Origin: DASQDT01 sp036380435
Lineage (GTDB): Bacteria; Acidobacteriota; Blastocatellia; Pyrinomonadales; Pyrinomonadaceae
Assembly: GCA_036380435.1 (NCBI GenBank)
Contig: DASVES010000447.1
Span: forward strand, 1 to 34,467
Direction of reading: 5' to 3'
Length of the DNA stretch: 34,467 nucleotides
Shown: positions 16,491 through 23,887 of the stretch, piece by piece
Layout of the letters: each line of letters opens with the position of its first letter
Numbering within the stretch: the stretch's first letter is position 1
The notes under the pieces: model-generated
Told to the model about the DNA's origin: nothing
What the model saw: the letters and a program-made list of their open reading frames with translations, nothing else
The model's database searches: none
Translations under genes and position numbers: made by a program

Positions 16491-18167
16491 ATGGCTGAGA
16501 CTTCCGAGGATTCATTGAGGGCAGAGGGCGCGCGCTCCTCCGCGGTAGGCGCGGGCGTGGGGCGGCCCGACGGGGCGGCGACGCTGCGGACGGTGGTCGA
16601 GATGGTGCGCCGCGTGATGCGCGCCGACACGGCCGGCGTGGCCAGCTTCTCGCTCGACGAGCGGACGATCACGTGGAAGGCGATGAGCGGCTTCCGCTCC
16701 GTCGCGGCCGAGGGCGAGCGCGAGATCGTCACGCCGTTGCGCGGGGAGTTCGCCGAGCGCGCGGCCGCCGTCGGCGAGTCGATCATCGAGGTGCGGGGAC
16801 TCGCCGGCGATTTGCCCGTGAGCGAGTTCCCGCTGCACAGCGCCGAGGGCGTGCGCGATCTGGCGCTCGTGCCGCTCTCCGCGCGCGGCGAGACGCTCGG
16901 GGTTCTCGCCGTGGGCTTTCGCACCTCGCACCGCTTCGCCCCCGAAGAGAAGCAACTGCTCGAAGACCTCGCCGAGATGGCCGCCCTCGCCTTAGACAAC
17001 GCGCGTCTATTTGAGACCATCGCCGCCGCCAAGAAAATCTGGGAGCAGACCTTCGACGCCATCCCTGACGGCATCATCGTCCACGACGAGCAGATGCGCG
17101 TCACGCGCTGCAACCTCGCCGCCGCCGAGATGATGGGCTTCTCCGCGCCGGCCGAGGCCATCGGCATGTCGGTAGCCTCCGCCTTCGCACGACTCTTCGG
17201 CGAGCGCGCCGCCGCCTACCACATGCGGCAGGGAGCGGTGGCCCGCACGGCGAGCGCCTTCGAGTTGCAGGCCGAGGACGGCCGCCGTTATCTCGTCTCC
17301 GTCTCCCCGCTGATGAGCATGGAGACGGCCGGCTGGGAAAGCGACCCCGACACGACCGGGACGACGGAGCCTGCCCCGCGCACGACGTGGAGCGTCATCA
17401 GTTGGAGCGACATCACCGAGCTTGCCGAGATACAGGAGCAGCTCGCGCGCTCGCGCCGTCTGGCCACGGTCGGACAGCTCGCCGCCGGTGTGGCGCACGA
17501 GATCAACAACCCGCTTGCCGCCATCGCCGCCTGCGCCGAGGCCGTCGTGCGCGACGTGCGCGCAAGCGAGCCGGCGTCGGCGCTCGCCGCCGAGGGCAAC
17601 TGGAACTTCTACCTCGAAGAGATCGTCCGACAGGCGTTGCGCGGCAAGGCCATCACGCGGGGCCTGCTCGATCTTTCGCGCCAGCGGCGCGCGAAGCGCG
17701 AGGCCGTGGAGCTGAACCAGCTCGTCGAGCGCGCGGCCCGCCTCTTCGAGCCGCGCGGGGCGGAGCGCGGCGTCCGCGTCGAACTCGACGTGGACGCGCG
17801 CGTGGGCGAGGTGGCGACCGACGAGGGGATGGTGCGCCAGATTCTCGACAACCTGCTCTCAAACGCGCTCGACGCGGCGGGCGCAGGCGGGCGCGTCGGC
17901 GTCTCGACCGTGCTCGACGCGGCGCGCGTGCGTGTCGAGGTCGAAGACTCCGGCCCCGGCATCCCGCCCGAAATCCTCGCGCGCGTCTTCGACCCCTTCT
18001 TCACCACCAAAGACCCCGGCCACGGCTCCGGCCTCGGCCTCGCCATCTCGCTCTCGCTCGCCGAGGCCATCGGCGGCGCACTCACCGTCGAATCGAAGCC
18101 CGGCGCCGGCACGCGCTTCCGCCTCTGGATTCCCCGGCGCTCGCCGGAGAGCAACAAGACGCAGTGA
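16491..18167 (+). CDS. Soluble GAF-PAS sensor histidine kinase (NtrB-like)
   Basis: The protein has 558 residues and no membrane segment or signal peptide, so it is cytoplasmic. Order: GAF domain about 30-180 (TLRTVVEMVRRVMRADTAGVA, LGVLAVGFRTSHRF); PAS about 190-310 (FDAIPDGIIVHDEQMRVTRCN); HisKA about 320-400 with VAHEINNPL (H336 phospho-acceptor); HATPase_c about 440-550 with DNLLSNALDAA, EDSGPGIPP and GSGLGLAIS. The ATG at 16491 follows GAAGGGGAT, where the purine-rich tract is unusually close. The gene is followed by the NtrC-type regulator gene, its likely partner. The TGA stop lies inside the first unit of repeat locus I. Confidence 0.92.
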   Translation: MAETSEDSLRAEGARSSAVGAGVGRPDGAATLRTVVEMVRRVMRADTAGVASFSLDERTITWKAMSGFRSVAAEGEREIVTPLRGEFAERAAAVGESIIEVRGLAGDLPVSEFPLHSAEGVRDLALVPLSARGETLGVLAVGFRTSHRFAPEEKQLLEDLAEMAALALDNARLFETIAAAKKIWEQTFDAIPDGIIVHDEQMRVTRCNLAAAEMMGFSAPAEAIGMSVASAFARLFGERAAAYHMRQGAVARTASAFELQAEDGRRYLVSVSPLMSMETAGWESDPDTTGTTEPAPRTTWSVISWSDITELAEIQEQLARSRRLATVGQLAAGVAHEINNPLAAIAACAEAVVRDVRASEPASALAAEGNWNFYLEEIVRQALRGKAITRGLLDLSRQRRAKREAVELNQLVERAARLFEPRGAERGVRVELDVDARVGEVATDEGMVRQILDNLLSNALDAAGAGGRVGVSTVLDAARVRVEVEDSGPGIPPEILARVFDPFFTTKDPGHGSGLGLAISLSLAEAIGGALTVESKPGAGTRFRLWIPRRSPESNKTQ

Positions 18168-18213
18168 CGGGTGACGGGTGATGAGTGACAAGTGATGAGC
18201 GACAAGTGATAAG
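18164..18213. repeat. Heptad array, locus I: seven contiguous units between kinase and regulator
   Basis: Units run in exact 7-nt register: gtgacgg 18164, gtgacgg 18171, gtgatga 18178, gtgacaa 18185, gtgatga 18192, gcgacaa 18199, gtgataa 18206. The kinase stop codon (18165-18167) is in unit one. Only a short facing arm is seen (cttgtcgct about 18258-18266 against agcgacaag). Units are of the same class as the outer arms of locus E. Confidence 0.88.
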
Positions 18214-18271
18214 ATGTTCCCCCGACGCTGCGCTCTCATCATCCTGTCCCTCGACGCTTGTCGCTGCCCTT

Positions 18272-19717
18272 ATGTCTCGAAAAATCCGTGTGCTCGTGGT
18301 TGACGATGACGCCGTGCTGCGGCGCGTCGTGTCGGAGCAGATCGCGAAGGCCGGCTTCGACGCGCGCGCGGCCGGCTCGGGCGAGGAGGCGCTCAAACTC
18401 CTCGGCGACGCGGACCTCGACGTAGTGCTCCTCGATATCCGCATGCCCGGCCTCTCCGGCCTCGACGCCCTGCGCGAGATACGCAAGCTCGACGACCCGC
18501 CCGAAGTCATCATGCTCACGGCCGACACCTCGCTCGGCACCGGCATCGAGGCCATGCGCCACGGCGCCTACGACTACCTGACCAAGCCCTCCACCTTAGA
18601 CGAGATCGAGGCCGTCATCCGCAAGGCCGACGAGAAGCGCCGGCTCGTGCGCCAGAACGCCGGCCTGCGCGAGGCCGTGCGCGCGCGTGGCGGAGGTGGG
18701 GGCGGCAACAGCGACGACGCGCCCGCGCTCGTCTTCAACAGCCGCGCGATGGGCGACCTTGTGGCGCTCGCCGAGACGGCCGCGCGTTCTGATTCGACCG
18801 TCATCATCACGGGCGAGTCGGGCACAGGCAAGGACGTGTTCGCGCGCTTCATCCACGCCCGCAGCGCGCGCTCGGCGCAGCCCGTCATCACCGTCAACTG
18901 CGCGGCCCTGCCCGAGGCGCTCTTCGAGTCGGAGTTCTTCGGACACGAGCGCGGAGCGTTCACCGGCGCGGGCGCGGCCAAGCCCGGACTCATCGAGGCC
19001 GCCGACTCCTCCACACTCTTCCTCGACGAGGTCGGCGAGACGGCGCCGGCCACGCAGGCCAAGCTCCTCCAGTTCCTCGAAGAGGGTCGCTTCCGCCGCG
19101 TCGGCTCCACGCGCGACCGCGCGGCCGACGTTCGCATCATCGCCGCCACCAACCGCCGCCTCGCCGAAGAGGTCGCGGCCGGGCGTTTCCGCTCCGACCT
19201 CTTCTATCGCCTCAACGTCATCTCGCTCCACGTCACCCCATTACGCGAGCGCGCCGAAGACGTGCCCGCCCTCGTCGAGCACTTCCTCGCGCGCAACCGC
19301 GAACGCTTCAATCGACCCGCGCTCGACCTCTCCGACGAAGCGCGCCGCCGCCTTGAGTCTTACGACTGGCCCGGCAACGTCCGCGAGCTACGCAACCTCT
19401 TAGAGCGCGCCGCCGCCCTCGCCACCGGCGACCGCATCGAAGCTGAGCAAATCCTGCCCGCCCGCGACAACAGCACCGACACCGCCGCTGCTAACGCTAA
19501 CGCCAACACTTCCCCCGACACCTCGACCTCCGCGCAACAACCGCCCGCAACCCTCGAAGAACTCGAACGCCAGCACATCCTCCGCGTCCTCCACGAGACG
19601 GGCGGCAACCGCGAGCGCGCCTCCGCCGTCCTCGGCATCTCCGCGCGCACCCTCTACCGCAAGCTGCGCGAATACGAGACCGATGCCGCGCCCGGCGCCC
19701 TGGCTACTGAAGATTAA
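18272..19717 (+). CDS. NtrC-family sigma54-dependent response regulator
   Basis: The protein has 481 residues from the ATG at 18272. GTG codons upstream (18185, 18206) are in frame but lie in the repeat. Residues 1-120 are a receiver with D11-D13, D55 in LLDIRMPG, T83 and K105. Residues about 145-385 are an AAA+ ATPase with Walker A GESGTGKD, the sigma54-contact motif GAFTGA (in GHERGAFTGAG), Walker B-type TLFLDEVGE and an arginine-finger region ending with DWPGNVRELRNLLERA. After a Thr/Asn-rich linker, a Fis-type HTH (RERASAVLGISARTLYRKL) ends the protein. All parts needed to activate sigma54 promoters when phosphorylated by the adjacent kinase are present. It ends 5 nt before a convergent stop codon. 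Confidence 0.95.
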   Translation: MSRKIRVLVVDDDAVLRRVVSEQIAKAGFDARAAGSGEEALKLLGDADLDVVLLDIRMPGLSGLDALREIRKLDDPPEVIMLTADTSLGTGIEAMRHGAYDYLTKPSTLDEIEAVIRKADEKRRLVRQNAGLREAVRARGGGGGGNSDDAPALVFNSRAMGDLVALAETAARSDSTVIITGESGTGKDVFARFIHARSARSAQPVITVNCAALPEALFESEFFGHERGAFTGAGAAKPGLIEAADSSTLFLDEVGETAPATQAKLLQFLEEGRFRRVGSTRDRAADVRIIAATNRRLAEEVAAGRFRSDLFYRLNVISLHVTPLRERAEDVPALVEHFLARNRERFNRPALDLSDEARRRLESYDWPGNVRELRNLLERAAALATGDRIEAEQILPARDNSTDTAAANANANTSPDTSTSAQQPPATLEELERQHILRVLHETGGNRERASAVLGISARTLYRKLREYETDAAPGALATED

Positions 19718-19722
19718 AACGA

Positions 19723-19956
19723 TTAGAAGGTCGCTTCGACGACCTGCTTGATTTCGCGGGGTAGTGTGAGGGGGGCGAATCGCTCGCCGCTGTAGAGATA
19801 ATCTTCGCCTGACTCGTCCACGACGCGCAGCCACCCTTCCGGGTCATTCGGCTCGGGCGGAAGAATTTGATAGAGCTTACGCAACTCAAGCGAGGCTTCA
19901 TAGCCCTCGTTGTTGACGCACAGCGCGTATGCCGCATTTCGCTTTCGACGTGTCAT
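19723..19956 (-). CDS. Small conserved-looking protein, second gene of a bicistron
   Basis: The 77-residue product starts with basic TRRKRNAAYALCVNN, then has GYEASLELRKLYQILPP, WLRVVDESGEDYLYS and FAPLTLPREIKQVVEAT. The order (short strand with Cys, EASLE-RK-YQ-LP, DESGEDYLY) matches, from memory, short proteins often seen in cyanobacteria and other phyla next to a partner like the one upstream. The function is unknown to me. It starts 3 nt after the upstream stop codon. Its own stop is 5 nt from the convergent NtrC-type gene. Confidence 0.75.
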   Translation of the reverse strand: MTRRKRNAAYALCVNNEGYEASLELRKLYQILPPEPNDPEGWLRVVDESGEDYLYSGERFAPLTLPREIKQVVEATF

Positions 19957-19959
19957 GGC

Positions 19960-20199
19960 TCAATCCAGAAGACGTTTAACTTTCATCTCTTTCCTGCCGA
20001 TGCCGTGGGCCTCGTACCAGTGAAGTTCGGCCCGGTGAACCTCCCCGTCAGTCAACTCCACCGACGCCAGCCCTCTCACCTTGCGCCAGCGGCCCTTCCC
20101 GTACCTGCGCCGCAGGCGCTCGACTTCCCGAATCTTACCACCGACGGCGATGTTTTCAACGACCGTGACGGGGCCGATGATGCGTCGAAATTCTAGCAT
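19960..20199 (-). CDS. Small conserved-looking protein, first gene of a bicistron
   Basis: The product is 79 residues: a beta strand (RRIIGPVTVVENIAVGG), a basic segment RLRRRYGKGRWRKVRG, a strand GLASVELTDGEVHRAEL and a C-terminal motif HWYEAHGIGRKEMKVKR. The basic RYGKGRWRK patch could bind nucleic acid. The HWYEAHGIG tail is, from memory, diagnostic of a recurrent small family paired with the downstream gene. A toxin-antitoxin or metabolic role cannot be decided from sequence. The ATG at 20199 has no clear Shine-Dalgarno. Confidence 0.75.
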   Translation of the reverse strand: MLEFRRIIGPVTVVENIAVGGKIREVERLRRRYGKGRWRKVRGLASVELTDGEVHRAELHWYEAHGIGRKEMKVKRLLD

Positions 20200-20302
20200 C
20201 GAGCGTCGCTCAAGAGCGCCGGGCGCGCAAGGTAATTCAAAAGCTGAGTCATCATATCACCCCCTCACGCGTGTAGCCCATCTACCGAAAATTGTAACGC
20301 CG

Positions 20303-20344
20303 GCGGCTGACAAAACGTCAGTCGCCGGACATTTTGTCAGCCGC
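20303..20344. promoter_or_regulatory. 13-bp inverted repeat with TGACA/TGTCA motifs
   Basis: gcggctgacaaaa (20303-20315) is perfectly complementary to ttttgtcagccgc (20332-20344). The 16-nt centre contains another GTCA and GGACA, so TGAC/GTCA half-sites recur about five times within 50 nt. No T-run adjoins the arms in a terminator position. It lies in the 330-nt spacer between divergent genes starting at 20199 and 20530, about 105 nt upstream of a sigma54-like element. It is a plausible activator or repressor site. The rest of the spacer shows no gene. Confidence 0.5.
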
Positions 20345-20449
20345 GATTGTCAGACCCGCCGCCCGCGCGCCCCGCGACCGGCCGCGCAGTGATCCTCCTA
20401 AAACCAAATATTGTTTCACTTGCAGCCCTGTGGCGCGCCCCGGCGCGGG

Positions 20450-20465
20450 TGGCATGGGGCTTGTG
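20450..20465 (+). promoter_or_regulatory. Weak sigma54-type promoter candidate
   Basis: TGGCATGGGGCTTGTG resembles the -24/-12 consensus TGGCACGNNNNTTGCW with correct GG-to-(G)C spacing, but the -12 dinucleotide is GT instead of GC. It is 65 nt before the receiver gene start. A nearby NtrC-type activator gene makes it worth recording, but the mismatch keeps confidence low. Confidence 0.25.
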
Positions 20466-20529
20466 ATGCGTTCGTGCGGCGGACGTGCGTGGCGCGGCTC
20501 GCCAATCTCTGCCAAAGGTAAACGAACAA

Positions 20530-20913
20530 ATGGCCCGTGTGATGATTTGCGACGACGACCGAGCGATGGCGGCGAAGCTTGTGGCCGCTTTGCGCGCGGC
20601 CGGGCACGAGGCCGACACGTGCCAGCACACGATGGACGTGTTGCGGGCGGCGGCCGGCGGGCGCTTCGACTTAATCGCCGTCGGGCTGGACATGGCGGGC
20701 TTCGGCCGCGCCGGGGCCGTCGAGGCCCTGCGCGAGATCGCGCCCAACACTTCGCTCATCGCCCTGCACGACCGCCCCGCCGAGATCATGCGCGCGGCGA
20801 CGCTCGCTCGCGTCGCGGCCGTGCTCCCGCGCCCCGTGCGCGTCAAGGATTTCATGTACGCCGTCGCCTGCGCGCTCAACGAGCAGCAGAGCGTGATGGC
20901 CGATCCCGTCTGA
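20530..20913 (+). CDS. Single-domain receiver, degenerate
   Basis: This 127-residue CheY-like protein has no output domain. The acidic cluster D8-D10 and a candidate phospho-acceptor D54 (in AVGLDMAGFG) are kept. The MPG turn after the Asp is changed, the conserved Thr/Ser position reads IALHD and the conserved Lys is Arg (LPRPV). Phosphorylation-driven switching may therefore be altered or lost. There is no signal peptide, so it is cytoplasmic. The ATG at 20530 fits the receiver start, and AAAGG lies about 11 nt upstream. It stands ahead of the DUF11 surface-protein genes, separated from them by a hairpin. Confidence 0.8.
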   Translation: MARVMICDDDRAMAAKLVAALRAAGHEADTCQHTMDVLRAAAGGRFDLIAVGLDMAGFGRAGAVEALREIAPNTSLIALHDRPAEIMRAATLARVAAVLPRPVRVKDFMYAVACALNEQQSVMADPV

Positions 20914-20935
20914 TGCGTGCAGCGCCGGCCGGAAG

Positions 20936-20987
20936 AGGCTCCGGCGCCGCACGACTGAAACTCTCCGGACGCCGCACGCCGGAGCCT
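20936..20987. terminator. Hairpin between the receiver gene and the DUF11 cluster
   Basis: aggctccggcg (20936-20946) and cgccggagcct (20977-20987) form an 11-bp stem around a 30-nt loop. It is followed by gctaaaag rather than a T-run, so it may attenuate or process the transcript rather than terminate it fully. Confidence 0.35.
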
Positions 20988-21035
20988 GCTAAAAGCCTCA
21001 CCCCACCGAACAGTCAAACCCGGAAGGAGACGAAG

Positions 21036-21560
21036 ATGAACAACCCTGTGAGAAAGATCGGAACGCGCACCATGCTCGCGCTCTGCGTCGTCGCCCTGTG
21101 CGGCGTCGCCGCCATGAGCTTCGCGCGGGGCCGAACGGCTGCGGCCGGCCGCCCCGAGGTCAAGGTCGCGCTCGCCGGCACGGTCGAGCGTGAGGGCAAA
21201 CAGGTCGCCCTCGCGGCGGCCGAGTCGGTCAAGCCCGGCGAAGTCCTCAACTGGCAGATCGCCACGGTCAACGAGGGCACCGGCGCCGCGCGCGAGTACA
21301 AGACCGTCGGCGAAATCCCCGCCGGCACGGCCTACGTCGCCGGCAGCGCCGCCGGCGAGAACGGCTCGACCGTCACCTACTCCATCGACGGCGGCAAGAC
21401 CTTCTCGACGCAGCCCATCATCGAGCAGAAGCAGCCGGACGGCACAGTCAAGCGCGTCGCGGCGCCCGTCTCGATGTACACGCAGGTGCGCTACGAGTGG
21501 GCGGACGAGTTGGCCGCCGGCGGCCGCGTCAACGCCTCCTACAAGGTGCGCGTCAAGTAA
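21036..21560 (+). CDS. Exported single DUF11-like domain protein
   Basis: The ATG at 21036 follows GGAAGGAGA with a 5-nt spacer. The 174-residue product has a signal peptide (RKIGTRTMLALCVVALCGVAAMSFA). The mature part is one beta-sandwich of DUF11 type: VKPGEVLNWQIATVNEGTG, GEIPAGTAYVAGSA and a closing GRVNASYKVRV. It is the first and smallest of four consecutive exported proteins with such modules. A small subunit or chaperone of the larger surface proteins is possible but unproven. Confidence 0.82.
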   Translation: MNNPVRKIGTRTMLALCVVALCGVAAMSFARGRTAAAGRPEVKVALAGTVEREGKQVALAAAESVKPGEVLNWQIATVNEGTGAAREYKTVGEIPAGTAYVAGSAAGENGSTVTYSIDGGKTFSTQPIIEQKQPDGTVKRVAAPVSMYTQVRYEWADELAAGGRVNASYKVRVK

Positions 21561-21563
21561 ACG

Positions 21564-21579
21564 GCGGCCGCTCGGCCGC
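21564..21579. other. Small GC hairpin after the first DUF11 gene
   Basis: gcggcc (21564-21569) pairs with ggccgc (21574-21579) just after the stop codon. There is no T-run. Possibly a minor attenuator between co-transcribed genes. Confidence 0.25.
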
Positions 21580-21659
21580 GAGAGTCTCCTTTCAAGCTCA
21601 CGCCGAAGCCACACACTGGCTCGCCAGCCCGCCGACCCAAGACTTCAAGAGGAACGACG

Positions 21660-23777
21660 ATGAACCACATACTTCACACCAGGCTCCCCCACGGCCGCGC
21701 ACTGTTCGCGGTCCTCGCGCTGCTGGTGCTCGCCCTCGGCGCGCCGCCGGCGCGCGCGCAGCAGACCACCGGCGGCACCGTCATCAGCAACCAGGCTTCG
21801 GCCAGCTACTCCGACGGCACCAACAGCTACTCGGTCAACTCCAATACCGTGACCGTCACGGTCGCCAACGTCGCGAGCCTGACCATCACGCCCGACGGCG
21901 GCTCGGTGCCGACGGTCGTCGCGGGTCAGACCGGCGTTGACTTCACCTTTACCGTCACCAACTCGGGCAACTTCGCCACGCAGGTTCGCTTCCCCGCGAG
22001 CGGCGCGGCCGTCGTCCCCTCCGCCGGTCTCACCGTCACGCAGGCCGTCATCGACGTCAACGGCAACGGCATCGACGGCGGCGACATCGACATCCTCGGC
22101 AACGGCTCGGCCGTGCTCTACCCGTCGGCTTCGCCGTACCTCGCGCGCAACGCCTCGTTCAACGTCGTCGTCCGCACGACCGTTGACGCGGCCGCCGCCG
22201 CGGGCGCGACCGTCGGCGTCACGCTCGGCGACGCCTCGGGCGACAACGTCGCGTCGAACGGCTCGGCCGCCGAGGTACGCACCTCCGTCCCGTCGGGTGT
22301 CACGCTGACGGGCAGCGAGAGCGAGGCCATCGGCAGCATCACGACCACCGTCCAGAACGACGCGCAGCTCCGCCTCGGCCTCTCGGCCCCGGCCGGCCCC
22401 GTCGCGCTCGGCTCGAACGTCACCTACACGTGGACGCTCGACAACGTGGGCGCGCGCGCCGTCGCGCCGCGCACGCTGACGAACGCGCCGGCCGGCTCGC
22501 AGACAGGCGTCTTCGTCATCGCGCCGGTTCCCAGCCGCACCACCTTCTCGTCGGTGACGCCGCCCGCCGGCGTGACCGTCCTCTACTCGACCTCGGCCCT
22601 GACGACCGACCCCGTGACGGGCGCCGTCTGGACGAACGTCGCGCCGCCGCCCGGCTCGGTCACGCGCGTCCTCTTCAACGTCGGCGCGGCGCTCGCGCCC
22701 GCCGCCTCCGTCGCGAACATGCAAATGGTCGTGACGGTCAACACGGGCATCAACGCCACGCTGCCGCTCTACGAGATCGGCGACGCCTTCGGCCGCAACT
22801 CGGTCAACGCCTTGCTCACCGACCAGTCGGGCGACCTCGTAGTCAACAAGGGCGACGGCAACGCCGACTTCAACGAGCCGCGCCTCGGCGTTGACCCGTT
22901 GAGCGCGACGCAGGGCTTCCAGCTCCCGACGCTTTTGACGCAGGTCGGCTCCGTCCTCTTCGGGCCGTCGGGCGCGCCCGCCGCGGTCGGCCCGACCGAC
23001 AACAACGACGACTACACCAATAGGACGGTGGCCCCGGCGGCCATCGCCGGGCTGTCGCACCTCGACACGCTCTCCTCGGCCACGACCGTTGACTTCACCA
23101 ACACGGTGCAGAACACGGGCAACTCCGACGACACGTTCACCTTCACGGCGCCCACGGCGCCCGCGGGCTTCACCGTCCAGATCAGCACGAACGGCGGCAC
23201 GTCGTTCACCACGCTCTCGGGCGGCGGGAGCACGACACTCGCCGTCGCGTTCGGCGCGTCGGCCAACGTCATCGTGCGCGTCACCGCGCCCGCCGGCACG
23301 GCCATCCTCCAGACGGGCGGCTTCAACACGGTGGTGCGCGCGACCTCGGGCACGACACCCGCCTCGTCGAACGACACGCACGACAACTACTACACGGGAT
23401 TCCTGAAGCTCGTGAAGACGGTGCTGGTCTTCAACTCGACCGGCATCGGCGGAGCCTCCGACCCCGTCCCCGGCGCGGACATCGAGTACTCGATCACTTA
23501 CTCGAACGTCTCGGTGGGCGGCGGCGGCGCGGGCTGCGTCGATCTGGTCGCGTCGAGCGTCGTCATCAGCGAGGACGGCAACGCCGCGCCCAACAACTGG
23601 GGCACGACGACCACGCAGCTCCTCGTCCCCGCGCCGTCCGACTCCAACGGCGGCGCCATCACCGACGGCAACACCAACGGCGCCGTCACCGTGGCCACGA
23701 CGTTCCTCAGAGACGCCGCCGGCACGGTCAACCCCGGCGCCTCCTATGTGTTCGTCTTCCGCCGCCGGATCAACTAA
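21660..23777 (+). CDS. Large exported DUF11-repeat surface protein (705 residues)
   Basis: The ATG at 21660 follows AAGAGGAA. A signal peptide (ALFAVLALLVLALGAPPARA-QQ) precedes an opener GTVISNQASASYSDG that recurs in the next gene product. Repeated beta-sandwich modules follow, near residues 75 (DFTFTVTNSGNFATQVRF), 237 (VTYTWTLDNVGARAV), 479 (TNTVQNTGNSDDTFTFT) and 582 (ADIEYSITYSNVSVGG). All are Thr/Ser/Asn/Gly-rich and low in Cys and Lys, as in DUF11 and S-layer-like proteins. No sorting signal or barrel is visible, and the last module ends at RRRIN. It is likely secreted or cell-surface, possibly held by the barrel protein encoded next. Confidence 0.87.
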   Translation: MNHILHTRLPHGRALFAVLALLVLALGAPPARAQQTTGGTVISNQASASYSDGTNSYSVNSNTVTVTVANVASLTITPDGGSVPTVVAGQTGVDFTFTVTNSGNFATQVRFPASGAAVVPSAGLTVTQAVIDVNGNGIDGGDIDILGNGSAVLYPSASPYLARNASFNVVVRTTVDAAAAAGATVGVTLGDASGDNVASNGSAAEVRTSVPSGVTLTGSESEAIGSITTTVQNDAQLRLGLSAPAGPVALGSNVTYTWTLDNVGARAVAPRTLTNAPAGSQTGVFVIAPVPSRTTFSSVTPPAGVTVLYSTSALTTDPVTGAVWTNVAPPPGSVTRVLFNVGAALAPAASVANMQMVVTVNTGINATLPLYEIGDAFGRNSVNALLTDQSGDLVVNKGDGNADFNEPRLGVDPLSATQGFQLPTLLTQVGSVLFGPSGAPAAVGPTDNNDDYTNRTVAPAAIAGLSHLDTLSSATTVDFTNTVQNTGNSDDTFTFTAPTAPAGFTVQISTNGGTSFTTLSGGGSTTLAVAFGASANVIVRVTAPAGTAILQTGGFNTVVRATSGTTPASSNDTHDNYYTGFLKLVKTVLVFNSTGIGGASDPVPGADIEYSITYSNVSVGGGGAGCVDLVASSVVISEDGNAAPNNWGTTTTQLLVPAPSDSNGGAITDGNTNGAVTVATTFLRDAAGTVNPGASYVFVFRRRIN

Positions 23778-23782
23778 GCCGC

Positions 23783-23865
23783 GGGTAAGGGGCAAAGGGA
23801 AAGGGGGAAGGGCACCGCGCATCTTCCCCCTGACCCTTTACCCCTTACCCCTTTCCCCTTACTCG
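23783..23865. repeat. Heptad-period inverted repeat, locus J (GGGTAAG/TTACCCC units)
   Basis: Left units: gggtaag 23783, gggcaaa 23790, gggaaag 23797, ggggaag 23804. Right units: ttccccc 23824, tgaccct 23831, ttacccc 23838, ttacccc 23845, tttcccc 23852, ttactcg 23859. Every unit is exactly 7 nt. The left arm begins 6 nt after the stop of the 705-residue protein gene, and the whole repeat lies in the 110-nt gap before the barrel gene. Same class as locus A. Confidence 0.9.
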
Positions 23866-23887
23866 CCCTTCGTTCCTCTTAACCTCC

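Noticed and set aside
18185..18271. Upstream GTG starts for the NtrC-type regulator
   Set aside because: The added residues are encoded by the heptad array and do not belong to the receiver fold. The ATG at 18272 gives the standard MSRKIRVLVVDDD start.
21645..23822. Long minus-strand open frame (about 725 codons) opposite the 705-residue DUF11 gene
   Set aside because: Arg/Gly/Ala/Val/Asp-rich shadow caused by high GC at third positions of the plus gene. It has no domain, while the plus frame has a signal peptide and DUF11 modules.
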